Source: an uncultured Lachnospiraceae bacterium (GTDB taxonomy: Bacteria; Bacillota; Clostridia; Lachnospirales; Lachnospiraceae). Taken from it: a DNA stretch of 64,000 nt. The position numbers and the translations under genes are program-made. Positions 24,463 to 33,074 of this stretch are shown one piece after another. A model generated the notes under the pieces. It worked only from the letters and a program-made list of their open reading frames with translations. It had not been told where the DNA came from and ran no database searches. Location of the stretch: contig CABSCP010000026.1 in the NCBI GenBank assembly GCA_902476265.1, positions 1-64,000 on the forward strand, read 5' to 3'. Position 1 is the stretch's first letter; every line of letters begins with the position of its first letter.

Positions 24463-24471
24463 ATTATACCA
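24463..24471 (-). promoter_or_regulatory. Extended -10 promoter of the binding-protein gene
   Basis: TGGTATAAT on the minus strand (24471-24463) lies about 50 bases before the start codon. No good -35 is visible, as is common for extended -10 promoters. Confidence 0.5.
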
Positions 24472-24536
24472 CACATATTTTGTTTCGTATTGCTCAGTTT
24501 TTGTCCTCTTTACAAAACAGGTCCGAAATTATTCCC

Positions 24537-25379
24537 TCATCCTTTGACAGCGCCGGATGTGATCCCTTCTACCAGATAGTTCTGGAAAAAGACAAACATC
24601 AAAAATAACGGTACTAAGGATAGGGTTGACATTGCAAACAGAGCCCCCCAGGAACTGTTGCCTGTGGCATCCGTAAACTGACGCAGTGCAATTGCAACCG
24701 TAAACTTATCAATCCCCGTGATATACAGCATCTGAGAGAAGAAATCGTTCCACGTCCAGATAAAAGTAAAAATTGCTGTTGTCACAATAGAAGGTACGGA
24801 AAGCGGCACGGTAATCTTTATAAAACGCTGCCAGTGACCACAACCGTCACAGATTGCCGCTTCATCGATTTCTTTGGGCAGACCTCTCATAAATTGTGTC
24901 ATCATGAATACGAAGAAGCCATCCGTTGCCAGAAATTTTGGAATCGTCAGCGGCAGGTAAGTGTTCAGCCATCCCAGATGATTGTACACAACATACTGCG
25001 GAATCAATGTTACATATACCGGAAGCATCATGGTTCCCAGCATAATCGTAAACCAGAAATTTTTTAAAGGAAAATCAATTTTTGCAAAAGCATTCGCTGC
25101 CAGCAGACAAGATACCAGATTACCGATAATCGCTATGCCCACAATCAACAAAGAATTTACAAAGAATTTGCCAAAGCTGACACCGGATAACCCCTTCCAG
25201 CCCAGCTTATAGTTATCCATATTAAAATGTTCCGGAAAGAAATTCGTTCCCTGGAAAATCTCCACTGTATCTTTAAAGGATGCACTGATCATCCACAGGA
25301 GGGGATACAGCATCAGAGCACCAAATGCAATAATAAAAAAGTGATAAAAAAATGTACCCAGCTTTCGTTTCAATTTCAT
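24537..25379 (-). CDS. Carbohydrate ABC permease, MalG type
   Basis: 280 residues with six TM helices and the ATPase-contact EAA loop (GLPKEIDEAAICDGCGHWQR, followed by FIKITVPLS). An N-terminal ILGYPLLWMIS-like segment (YPLLWMISASFKDT) is typical of the MalG/UgpE subunit. It pairs with the permease upstream. No ATPase gene is present, so a shared MsmK-type ATPase elsewhere is expected, as usual in Firmicutes. Confidence 0.93.
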   Translation of the reverse strand: MKLKRKLGTFFYHFFIIAFGALMLYPLLWMISASFKDTVEIFQGTNFFPEHFNMDNYKLGWKGLSGVSFGKFFVNSLLIVGIAIIGNLVSCLLAANAFAKIDFPLKNFWFTIMLGTMMLPVYVTLIPQYVVYNHLGWLNTYLPLTIPKFLATDGFFVFMMTQFMRGLPKEIDEAAICDGCGHWQRFIKITVPLSVPSIVTTAIFTFIWTWNDFFSQMLYITGIDKFTVAIALRQFTDATGNSSWGALFAMSTLSLVPLFLMFVFFQNYLVEGITSGAVKG

Positions 25380-25398
25380 TTTTCAGTCCTCCCTCCCA

Positions 25399-26280
25399 TC
25401 ATTCATCATAAAACACCCAGTATTTAGCAAACAGGAACATAGCACCTGTTACAATCGCAATGATCAGAAGTAACAACCAGGCCATTGCAGATGCATATCC
25501 CATCTGGAAGTGGTTGAATCCCTTAATATACAGATACAGGGAATAGAACATCGTGGAATCCAGAGGACCACCTGTCCCGTTACTGATGATGTAAGCGGAG
25601 TTGAAGGACTTAAATGCATTGATAACAGTCATTACAATGTTGAAAAATACCATTGGTGTCAGCAGCGGCAATGTGATATTAAAAAACTGAGCTATCTTAC
25701 CTGCGCCATCCAGGGTAGCGGCTTCATAATAGTCTTCCGGGATCTGCTTTAAGGAAGCCAGGAAAATTACCATGGAAGAACCAAACTGCCAGACTGCCAG
25801 TACAATCAATGTATTTAACGCGGTGGCCGGTAATGCGATCCAGTTCTTTCCTTCCATCCCAAAAATACCCAGAAGCTGGTTAAACACACCGTCTTTGTTA
25901 AAGATCTGTCTCCATAGAATGGATACTGCAATAGAACCGCCAAACAGGGACGGAAGATAATACAGAGCTCGATATACTTTAATACCTCTGCGGTTTCTTT
26001 TCAGCATAATCGCAATCAGCAGTGCAAATGCAAGCTGAAGGGGCACGCTCACAAATACGAATTTAAAAGTCACTTTTAAACTTGTGATAAACCGTGGATC
26101 CTTAAATAAATCAATATAGTTCTGTACTCCAATCGGTACTGCCGGTGTCAACATATCGTACCTGGTAAATGAAAAATAGAGAGAAACTATCATCGGTATT
26201 AATGTCAGGCCGAACAAGCCGGCCAGCCATGGAAGTAAAAACAGATACCCCGCTATTCCATTTTTCGTTTTTCTGCTCAA
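25399..26280 (-). CDS. Carbohydrate ABC permease, MalF type (TTG start)
   Basis: About 293 residues: GIAGYLFLLPWLAGLFGLTL N-terminal TM, six TM helices overall, and an EAA loop QIPEDYYEAATLDGAGKIAQ. The start is probably TTG at 26280, because AAAGGGG lies eight bases upstream. The in-frame GTG at 26289 touches that site and is unlikely. First gene of the transport operon. Confidence 0.9.
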   Translation of the reverse strand: MSRKTKNGIAGYLFLLPWLAGLFGLTLIPMIVSLYFSFTRYDMLTPAVPIGVQNYIDLFKDPRFITSLKVTFKFVFVSVPLQLAFALLIAIMLKRNRRGIKVYRALYYLPSLFGGSIAVSILWRQIFNKDGVFNQLLGIFGMEGKNWIALPATALNTLIVLAVWQFGSSMVIFLASLKQIPEDYYEAATLDGAGKIAQFFNITLPLLTPMVFFNIVMTVINAFKSFNSAYIISNGTGGPLDSTMFYSLYLYIKGFNHFQMGYASAMAWLLLLIIAIVTGAMFLFAKYWVFYDE

Positions 26281-26289
26281 AATGAACAC

Positions 26290-26591
26290 CCCTTTCTCTT
26301 ACAGATCAAATTGTACTTATGCCCCTTTTTATGATAAACACTGGAATTTTGTCCAAAGGCACGCTACACTAAGTAATTTGGGAATATATCCCCTGCCCTT
26401 ATACAGTAACCGCATTTTCAACAAAGGAAAACGGTATGAACCGTCTCATTTGTGCATTTAAAGACCAGATCCATACCGCCCATGATAATTCTTTGTGATT
26501 ATTGTCGTTCATGTGCGTATATTTCTCGTTCAATATAGTAAATATACCCATAAACGCATTTTGTTTCTACTCAATTTTTAACCATAACTGA
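26290..26591 (-). promoter_or_regulatory. Control region between the AraC gene and the transport operon
   Basis: 302 bases without a gene. Two dyads stand out: ACGGT-atga-ACCGT (26430-26443) and the near-palindrome GGGAATATATCCC (around 26380-26392). Both lie where an AraC-family activator would bind. The promoter hexamers are weak (TATCAT near 26334 on the minus strand), as expected for an activator-dependent promoter. Confidence 0.4.
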
Positions 26592-27416
26592 TTATTTTTT
26601 GTTACGTAAGCTTTTCCGATACTCCGTAGGTGTAACGCCCCGAAACTTTTTAAAAATGCGATTAAAACTCTGAATACTGTTAAATCCTGTATTATAAGAA
26701 ATATCTGTAATACTCATATCACTGGTACGCAAAAGAGTCTCTGCCTCCCGCATTCGAATCGAACTCACATAATCGAGGAAATTCTGATTCGTCTTCTTTT
26801 TAATATATTTGGAACAGTAAGACGGACTGAATCCCAGATAATCAGCAACCATCGATAATGTAATATCCTTGTGCAGTGAACTTTCAATAAAGTACTGCAT
26901 CTTTACAATCGTCGCCGAATTTTCTACCATCTCCACATGAATGTATTTTTTAATACATGCTTTATTATTCAAAATCTCAACCGTCAGCTCCGTCGCTTTC
27001 AACACTGCATAACACTTATTGAAGACCCCATAATCAGCAAATACCAATTCGGACATAATCTTTTTCATCTTATCCGTCGCATTAACGATGATTGAATTTT
27101 GATAGACATCAGAAAAGTTTTTATCAAAAGCCACGCATGTCAAAATATCTGTCAAATAAATCCGTGCAACCCAGATCAGACTTCCCGGTTCTGTACTGAC
27201 AAAATCATGCAGCGTATCAGGACTCACTATAATAAACTGTCCTTCTGCCACCTCATAAAGATTGTCCGTAATCTCAATTTGAAGTTTTCCCCTGACTACA
27301 TATACAAACTCAATTTCCGCATGCCAGTGTCTGAACACTACAAATCCATGTGTCTCAACACATCCATAAATGTTATTCTCAGGGAACATTCTCATAATTG
27401 TACAGTTATTGGTCAT
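26592..27416 (-). CDS. AraC-family transcriptional regulator
   Basis: 274 residues. The N-terminal cupin sensor (about 20-110; HWHAEIEFVYVVRGKLQIEI and GQFIIVSPDTLHDF) is followed by a C-terminal double HTH (about 175-274; ITLSMVADYLGFSPSYCSKY and MSITDISYNTGFNSIQSFNR with FKKFRGVTPTEYRK). It probably activates the ABC/BKACE operon directly downstream on the same strand. It has its own AAAGGAG start site. Confidence 0.92.
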   Translation of the reverse strand: MTNNCTIMRMFPENNIYGCVETHGFVVFRHWHAEIEFVYVVRGKLQIEITDNLYEVAEGQFIIVSPDTLHDFVSTEPGSLIWVARIYLTDILTCVAFDKNFSDVYQNSIIVNATDKMKKIMSELVFADYGVFNKCYAVLKATELTVEILNNKACIKKYIHVEMVENSATIVKMQYFIESSLHKDITLSMVADYLGFSPSYCSKYIKKKTNQNFLDYVSSIRMREAETLLRTSDMSITDISYNTGFNSIQSFNRIFKKFRGVTPTEYRKSLRNKK

Positions 27417-27572
27417 CTTTTCTCCTTTGCTACCGGCAATTAGTTTTCAGCTTTCCCCCACAAAAAGACTGTTAAAATGTATGTACCATAATACACAATT
27501 CTTCTTGTGTTTACAACTTTTAACCAAAATCCTTGTGTTTCTGAATATGACCGAGAAACACAAGCTATGGGA

Positions 27573-27614
27573 AAAGCCCGCGATTCCGGCAGTTAACCTT
27601 GAAACGCAGGCTTT
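27573..27614 (-). terminator. Probable terminator of the DUF4038 gene
   Basis: AAAGCC-TGCG pairs with CGCG-GGCTTT across a 22-base loop on the minus strand, followed by a short T run. Confidence 0.45.
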
Positions 27615-27624
27615 GCGATGCTCT

Positions 27625-29577
27625 CTACTTGAGTGAATCATCCTCAATGTAGCTAAACTTCACTTTCACTTTGGACCCGGACGAGTGCACCTGACGCTCT
27701 GTATTAATTCGGTGCTCTACGTTAATCCGTTTTGCCTTAAACGCCCAGTCAAGGTCATCCGGTTCTTCCGGAATCGGTAATGTCCCCACATGTGTTACTT
27801 CTACCTGATAAGTTTTTTCCAGCCATTCTCCGGTTCGTGGATTAAAAAAGGAAATCTCATAAATATCATAGGGATGTAACCCTCGGATCTTGGTATCCGG
27901 ACAATCTTTCTCGGTATAGCACATAATCAGATCCCGTTTTCTTGTTGCTGCACAATATGCCCAGCCACGCCATCCGGTGCACGGTCCGCTCTTACTCGGG
28001 AAAATCATATCCTGGTCCGGAATCAGTTCCTGATAACGTTTCCCCTCAGAAAGCAGGAAATCCCGGAAATAGCGTGTCTCATAGGAGGACTTAAAAGTCA
28101 TGGTATCCCATACCTTATACGGTTCTTCTTCCGGTTCCACGTTGCCGCTCCACATTCCTTCAAAACCGGCAAGCAGACCTCCAAATGCTCCACACAATGC
28201 AGAGCCAAATAAACAGGAACGGAAATTCAGCTGATCTTCACGGCTGTTTACATTCCCGTAAATGACTTCCGAAAGTGCACCTGTACTGTCGGGCATAATA
28301 ATAATATGTCCCGGATAGTAAGGCTCACCGTTAATAGCCGGTACCGGAATCTCACTATGGTAAATATCAGTCAGACACCAGTAATGTTCATGATCACGGA
28401 AGTTGCCGGTCTGATCCATTGTTTTCCAATGCTGCTCTGTTTCATCTCCATAGCAGGTCTTGGTTGTACCGGGCGCATTGGTTCCAAGCAATGTTCCAAA
28501 CGGAGGCTGTCCATACATATCAATGAACAGGTTGATCGGCTCATTAAATTCAAGCGCATCGATTGACTGCAGATTTCCGTCAAAATGAATGGGACTGAAA
28601 ATAATATTATTTGCCTGATAGCGGGCAAAAATATACTGAATATAACGGGTATAAACCATAGGCCAGTCATAATAGTATTTCCAGGTTTTAGAGCAGTCCC
28701 GGCGCAGAGCCTCAATAAATACAGTGAAGCCGTTTTCATTCAGCCAGTTCATTTTCTTATCCAGCTCTTTGAAATACTCCGGATTAATTCTGTCGTAATC
28801 CGGTACCAGATCTTCATAACCGGGAATTTTACCGGGGAATTCAAAGAGTCGCCCGCCGGAATTGTGCATATCCCGAGCAGTAATCACTTTTCTGTCCGAT
28901 GCCCCATCATCATATCCCAGGGTGGAGTCGTTACTCCAGTCATTCACCCATTCCTCCACGCTGCAGGCAGCCCAGGCGCCGCGGATGCAGGTTTCATGCT
29001 CATCATCCATATAAATTGCTGACGGTTTGCCGTCTTTTTTCCAGGTAGGAAATCCGGTGATCATGCCGACGGTATTATATCCCTGACTTCTGCGATGTCT
29101 TGCCATATCCTGAATGGACATATCCGGGCCAATGGGATGCTCAGTATCTGTTTCATCCCAGCGATAACGGTAAGTTGCCAGGCTCCACCAGGTATCGCCT
29201 ACCATAATATAAGGGGTACCATCCGCATACTGCATGGCATGTCCGTTAGGAGTCGCTGAAACGACACCACGGCGGCAGGGATTGGCTTCTTTCTCCGCTT
29301 CCGTCCACTCAATTGCCAGATAAGCGCCTGTCAGACCGGTCAGACCGCTGTCAGCCACACTGGCGCCTGTTTTATAACTCCACACACCTGGGGCTGTTGC
29401 CGTAACGCGAATTTTGAATACGTTTTCACCATCCCAGAATCCGTAAACGCGCTTTCGAAAGCCCGGTCCCTCCAATTCTGCCCATACCGTAACATCTGTG
29501 TAGGGATTCTCAAATTTCTGTACCGAATACAATACGATTTCGTGGATTTCCCACATGTGAATCACTTTCTGCTTCAT
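27625..29577 (-). CDS. DUF5060/DUF4038 glycoside hydrolase (apiosidase-like)
   Basis: About 650 residues, start at 29577 (MKQKVIHMWEIHEIVLYS). An N-terminal Ig-like DUF5060 domain (about 1-85; NPYTDVTVWAELEGPGFRKR, GFWDGENVFKIRVTATAPG) precedes an apiosidase-like TIM barrel (DUF4038; FLVGDTWW-like motif PYIMVGDTWWSLATYRYRW, GYNTVGMITGFPTWKKDGKP, NGFTVFIEALRRDC). A C-terminal beta domain ends the protein (RDLIMCYTEKDCPDTKIRG). There is no signal peptide, so it should act on imported glycosides in the cytoplasm, consistent with the nearby sugar ABC system. Its promoter carries a CcpA/LacI-type operator at the start site. Confidence 0.85.
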   Translation of the reverse strand: MKQKVIHMWEIHEIVLYSVQKFENPYTDVTVWAELEGPGFRKRVYGFWDGENVFKIRVTATAPGVWSYKTGASVADSGLTGLTGAYLAIEWTEAEKEANPCRRGVVSATPNGHAMQYADGTPYIMVGDTWWSLATYRYRWDETDTEHPIGPDMSIQDMARHRRSQGYNTVGMITGFPTWKKDGKPSAIYMDDEHETCIRGAWAACSVEEWVNDWSNDSTLGYDDGASDRKVITARDMHNSGGRLFEFPGKIPGYEDLVPDYDRINPEYFKELDKKMNWLNENGFTVFIEALRRDCSKTWKYYYDWPMVYTRYIQYIFARYQANNIIFSPIHFDGNLQSIDALEFNEPINLFIDMYGQPPFGTLLGTNAPGTTKTCYGDETEQHWKTMDQTGNFRDHEHYWCLTDIYHSEIPVPAINGEPYYPGHIIIMPDSTGALSEVIYGNVNSREDQLNFRSCLFGSALCGAFGGLLAGFEGMWSGNVEPEEEPYKVWDTMTFKSSYETRYFRDFLLSEGKRYQELIPDQDMIFPSKSGPCTGWRGWAYCAATRKRDLIMCYTEKDCPDTKIRGLHPYDIYEISFFNPRTGEWLEKTYQVEVTHVGTLPIPEEPDDLDWAFKAKRINVEHRINTERQVHSSGSKVKVKFSYIEDDSLK

Positions 29578-29624
29578 AATTCCTGTTCCTTTTACCTCCG
29601 CACTATGTTGTAGCATTTTCAAAA

Positions 29625-29672
29625 TGGTAACGTTTTCATTTTCTTTATAGCACAGATCTAAACTTTTTGCAA
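29625..29672 (-). promoter_or_regulatory. Promoter and cre/LacI-type operator of the DUF4038 gene
   Basis: On the minus strand TTGCAA (29672-29667) and TATAAA (29649-29644) are 17 bases apart. Directly after the -10, TGAAAACGTTACCA (29638-29625) matches the cre consensus TGWAANCGNTNWCA except at one position. A repressor there would cover the start site. Confidence 0.7.
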
Positions 29673-29794
29673 CTATTACCATAAAATTTTGCTAATCACA
29701 ACAAAAAACGGGTAAAATCAGGCAAAAATCAAGCAGAATATCCTGTATTTTTTGCGTATAATAGAGAAAAATCTTAGTCACGGGAGGACTTGTC

Positions 29795-30226
29795 ATGAAC
29801 ACATTTACAACAGATAAAATCGGCCGCATTGTTGTCATCCACTTAAAAAAAGGCGATGATCTTCTTCCTTCTGTCCAATCAGAGCTTGGCCGTCTCGGTA
29901 TCAAAGACGGTGTTTTGGTTTCCGCCATCGGTTCTTTAAGAAAAGCAAGTCTTCATGGGATTGTTACCACCGAAGATCTGCCAACCAACGAATACTATAC
30001 CTATGAAAACCCCATCGAACTTGGCAATGCACAGGGGCTGATCCTAAATGGAGAACCTCATTTCCATCTGACAGTTACCGAACCCAGCGGAACCTTCTCC
30101 GGTCATATGGAACCCGGATGCATCGTGCAGTACCTTGCAGAACTTGTCATTATAGAGCTGCCCAATTTAGAGCTGACCAGAAAACCTGACGAATTCGGCA
30201 TTTCTTATATCTCGGAAAAAGACTGA
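29795..30226 (+). CDS. PPC/DUF296-domain protein
   Basis: 143 residues comprising a single plants-and-prokaryotes-conserved domain. It has LGIKDGVLVSAIGSLRKASL, then the metal-binding-like GEPHFHLTVTEPSGTFSGHM and GCIVQYLAELVIIEL. Bacterial members form trimers of unknown function; DNA binding is documented only for plant AT-hook versions. It is 17 bp upstream of the HpaB/AbfD-like gene and probably shares its transcript. TATAAT near 29758 is the likely -10. Confidence 0.85.
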   Translation: MNTFTTDKIGRIVVIHLKKGDDLLPSVQSELGRLGIKDGVLVSAIGSLRKASLHGIVTTEDLPTNEYYTYENPIELGNAQGLILNGEPHFHLTVTEPSGTFSGHMEPGCIVQYLAELVIIELPNLELTRKPDEFGISYISEKD

Positions 30227-30242
30227 TTCGGAGGGCAAATCC

Positions 30243-31688
30243 ATGATGACAGGAGAACAATATGTAGATAGTATCCGTGCCATGCATATGCAGATTTACT
30301 GCATGGGTGAGAAAGTAGAGACTGCCGTCGGACATCCGATTTTACAGCCATCCTTAAATTCCGTCCGCATGACCTACGATCTGGCACAGGATCCGAAATA
30401 TGAAGAATTAATGACTGCAACATCCCACTTAAACGGGAAAAGAATCAACCGTTTTACCCATATTCATCAAAGTACGGAGGACTTGGTGAAGAAGGTAAAA
30501 ATGCAGCGTCTTTTAGGACAGAAGACCGCTTCCTGTTTTCAGCGCTGCGTTGGTATGGATGCCATCAACGCTGTTTATGCGACTACCTATGACATTGATA
30601 AAAAATGCGGCACTCCTTATTTTGAACGTTTCCGGAAATTTCTGACCTATATGCAGGAAAATGATCTGACGGTAGACGGCGCCATGACCGATCCCAAAGG
30701 TGACCGAAGTCTGCCGCCTCATCTGCAGGCAGATCCTGATCTCTTCCTGCGCGTGGCAGAAAGGCGTCCCGATGGTATTGTTGTCTGTGGCGCAAAAGTA
30801 CATCAGACCGGAGTCTGCAACTCTCACGAGATTCTGGTTATGCCTACCATCGCTCTGAAACCGGAAGACAAAAACTACGCTGTTTCCTTTGCAGTTCCGA
30901 CAGACACCGAAGGTATTGTCATGATCATCGGCAGGCAGAGCTGCGACACACGTAAGTGCGAAGGTTCCTGTATGGACGTGGGTAACTGCCGGTTTGGCGG
31001 TGTGGAAGCCCTGACCGTATTTGATCATGTATTTGTTCCTAACGATCGTATTTTCATGGATGGTGAGACTGCATATGCAGGCCTTTTAGTAGAACGTTTT
31101 GCCGGTTACCACCGCCAGAGCTATGGCGGCTGCAAGGTTGGCGTGGGCGATGTGTTAATCGGTGCGGCCGCTCTGGCAGCAGAATACAACGGTGTAGCAA
31201 AAGCTTCTCACGTCAAAGATAAGCTGGTTGAGATGGTTCACTTAAATGAAACTCTGTATTCCAGTGGGATTGCCTGTTCCGCAGAAGGTCATCCGACTCC
31301 CAGCGGCAACTACACCATAGACACTCTGCTTGCCAATGTCTGCAAACAGAACGTAACCCGCTTCCCTTACGAAATCGCAAGAATCTCGCAGGATATTGCA
31401 GGCGGTCTGATGGTTACCGCGCCTTCTGAAAAGGATTTGAACAGTCCGGAGGTTGGCGGATACGTGCGGAAATATCTGGTTGGTATCAATGACGTTCCCG
31501 TGGAAGACCGTATCAAAATCTTACGTCTGATCGAAAATCTGACAATGGGGACCGCCGCAGTCGGCTATTTGACCGAATCCATGCATGGCGCAGGCAGCCC
31601 GCAGGCACAACGCATTGTGATCGGACGGCAGGGGCAGTTGGAAACCAAGAAGCTTCTGGCGAAAGAGATTGCCCGGATTACCGATTAA
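30243..31688 (+). CDS. 4-hydroxybutyryl-CoA dehydratase / HpaB superfamily flavoenzyme
   Basis: 481 residues of the 4-hydroxyphenylacetate 3-hydroxylase superfamily. It retains the iron-sulfur ligands of clostridial 4-hydroxybutyryl-CoA dehydratase (AbfD): C98 and C102 in TASCFQRCVGMD, H290 and C297 in YHRQSYGGCKVGVGD. This matches the known C99/C103/H292/C299 spacing. Oxygenase members lack these residues, so a radical [4Fe-4S]/FAD dehydratase or isomerase is favoured in this presumed anaerobe. The C-terminal block includes PYEIARISQDIAGGLMVTAP. No CoA-transferase is adjacent, so the substrate may not be 4-hydroxybutyryl-CoA. It follows the PPC gene. Confidence 0.85.
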   Translation: MMTGEQYVDSIRAMHMQIYCMGEKVETAVGHPILQPSLNSVRMTYDLAQDPKYEELMTATSHLNGKRINRFTHIHQSTEDLVKKVKMQRLLGQKTASCFQRCVGMDAINAVYATTYDIDKKCGTPYFERFRKFLTYMQENDLTVDGAMTDPKGDRSLPPHLQADPDLFLRVAERRPDGIVVCGAKVHQTGVCNSHEILVMPTIALKPEDKNYAVSFAVPTDTEGIVMIIGRQSCDTRKCEGSCMDVGNCRFGGVEALTVFDHVFVPNDRIFMDGETAYAGLLVERFAGYHRQSYGGCKVGVGDVLIGAAALAAEYNGVAKASHVKDKLVEMVHLNETLYSSGIACSAEGHPTPSGNYTIDTLLANVCKQNVTRFPYEIARISQDIAGGLMVTAPSEKDLNSPEVGGYVRKYLVGINDVPVEDRIKILRLIENLTMGTAAVGYLTESMHGAGSPQAQRIVIGRQGQLETKKLLAKEIARITD

Positions 31689-31721
31689 TCATCCAATATA
31701 GATTTTCTAATTCATATACTC

Positions 31722-31762
31722 ACAAGGCCCCCGACGGAAACAAATCCGTCGGGGGCCTTATA
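31722..31762. terminator. Bidirectional terminator
   Basis: A 13-bp perfect stem GGCCCCCGACGGA/TCCGTCGGGGGCC with a 6-base loop separates the convergent dehydratase-like gene and the ribokinase remnant. Confidence 0.85.
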
Positions 31763-31766
31763 TTGA

Positions 31767-32495
31767 TTATTTTTCTGCTTCTTTTAATTTTTCCAATACT
31801 TCCTCTTTCTTTGGAATCGAGGGAGCCGCCCCTTTTCTTCCCACAGCAATAGAAGATGCCATGGCCGCGGTTTTGAGCGCCGTTTTGTAATCCACCCCTT
31901 CCGAAATACAGGAAACAAAAAATCCTGTAAAAGTATCCCCGGCCGCAGTGGTATCCACCGTTTCCACCTTATAAATCCCCTGTCGGATTTCCTGAACGTT
32001 TCACTCCACGCAGCATGGCTGAAATATCCGCATCCTTTATTCCGGACAATTCTGCGGCCTCTATCTCATTCAAAATCAGCCAGTCTATGCAAGACTGCTG
32101 ATCTCGTTTTGCCGCACAATATAATCCCCGGTTCCAAAATGTTCGAGTACACAATCTACTGATTTCGGATCGATCTCCTGGTTAGCACCGCCATACAGAA
32201 TAATACCGTTATCTCCTTCCTCATCCTTCTGAATAATCGCATGTCCGCCTGGCGCGGAAAGTATGCTGACAAATTCCACCTGCACGCCCGCTTCTTCCAG
32301 CGTATCCAGCAGGACTTTTCCCTCTGTCTCTCCAGTACAGCCGGCATGCCAGACACTGCTGCCCGCTCTTCCCAGGGCAACCGACTGGTTCAATCCTTTT
32401 CCTCCCGGAAAAACAGATCTGGATACAGATGAAATTGTCTCGCCTTTTTTTACAAAGTGTGCAACTTCATATATCCGTTTTATATCAGACCCCAT
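31767..32495 (-). pseudogene. rbsK: Ribokinase remnant with several internal deletions
   Basis: Three pieces in different frames together read as a shortened PfkB-family ribokinase. Piece 1 (32085-32495) starts in the N-terminal domain (SVFPGGKGLNQSVALGRAGS) and ends at QNEISSLA. Piece 2 (about 31969-32110) resumes at IDWLILNEIEAAELSG. Piece 3 (31767-31967) holds the catalytic C-terminus VDTTAAGDTFTGFF. About 25 codons are lost between pieces 1 and 2, and more between AMLR and QEIRQGIYKV; both junctions shift frame. The extreme N-terminus is also missing where it meets the rpiB stop. It is in the rpiB operon. The protein cannot be functional unless sequence errors explain all three sites. Confidence 0.88.
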
Positions 32496-32925
32496 CCATC
32501 CGTTCCAATTTTTTCACTCTTCTGGTAAATTCTTCACTTCCATTGAATTTCGCATGCAGAAAAGCCTCGATCAGTTCTTTTGCAACAAATTCTCCCACGA
32601 TCTGATGTCCCAGCGCCATCACCTGAATGTTATCATGCTCTACCGCCTGATGCGCGGAATAAATATCATGACAGACGCTTGCACGGATTCCCTTAACCTT
32701 ATTGCAGGCAATTGCTGCACCCACACCTGTTCCGCAGAACATAATACCTCTTTCCGCTCTTCCGGAAAGAATTTCGTCACATACTGCTTTCGCAATGTCC
32801 GGAAAATCAACCATCTCTGTTGAATGACATCCACAGTCTGTCACCGTATAATGCTCTTTCAGATAAGGAAGCAGCATCTCTTTTAATTCATAACCGCAAT
32901 GATCTGAACCAAGTACAATATTCAT
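32485..32925 (-). CDS. rpiB: RpiB/LacA/LacB-family sugar-phosphate isomerase
   Basis: 146 residues, start at 32925 after AAAGGGGAC. Active-site segments typical of RpiB: IVLGSDHCGYELKEMLLPYL, CGCHSTEMVDFPDIAKAV and the Cys/Thr loop MFCGTGVGAAIACNKVKGIR with the His helix DIYSAHQAVEHDNIQVMALG. It interconverts ribulose/ribose 5-phosphate or an analogous aldose/ketose phosphate. Originally it was operon partner of the ribokinase, now decayed. The divergent LacI gene and the cre-like site in its promoter suggest sugar-responsive control. Confidence 0.92.
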   Translation of the reverse strand: MNIVLGSDHCGYELKEMLLPYLKEHYTVTDCGCHSTEMVDFPDIAKAVCDEILSGRAERGIMFCGTGVGAAIACNKVKGIRASVCHDIYSAHQAVEHDNIQVMALGHQIVGEFVAKELIEAFLHAKFNGSEEFTRRVKKLERMDGV

Positions 32926-32948
32926 ATGTTTGTCCCCTTTTACATTTA

Positions 32949-33000
32949 TGAAAACGTTTCCATTTTCTTTTATCATACAACAATTGCTTTTCTCAGTCAA
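32949..33000 (-). promoter_or_regulatory. rpiB promoter with cre/LacI-type operator
   Basis: On the minus strand TTGACT (33000-32995) and TATGAT (32977-32972) are 17 bases apart. TGAAAACGTTTCCA (plus strand, 32949-32962) lies just past the start site and matches the cre consensus at 13 of 14 positions. It is nearly identical to the site at 29625-29638. Confidence 0.75.
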
Positions 33001-33014
33001 CACGTTTTCCTGCG

Positions 33015-33043
33015 TTGACTTATTGAAATTGATATGAAATAAT
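33015..33043 (+). promoter_or_regulatory. Promoter of the LacI gene, back to back with rpiB
   Basis: TTGACT (33015-33020) and AATAAT (33038-33043) are 17 bases apart. The two divergent -35 boxes form the dyad GTCAAC-n12-GTTGAC (32996-33019). Confidence 0.6.
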
Positions 33044-33074
33044 AAAGGCAACAACCGATCGCTGGAGGTGTGTT

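Noticed and set aside
30513..31028. A 171-codon frame antisense to the dehydratase-like gene
   Set aside because: It is a shadow of a strongly supported gene with diagnostic cysteine motifs on the plus strand.
30243..31688. Annotation as 4-hydroxyphenylacetate 3-monooxygenase
   Set aside because: The four iron-sulfur ligand residues of the dehydratase branch are present and the organism appears anaerobic.
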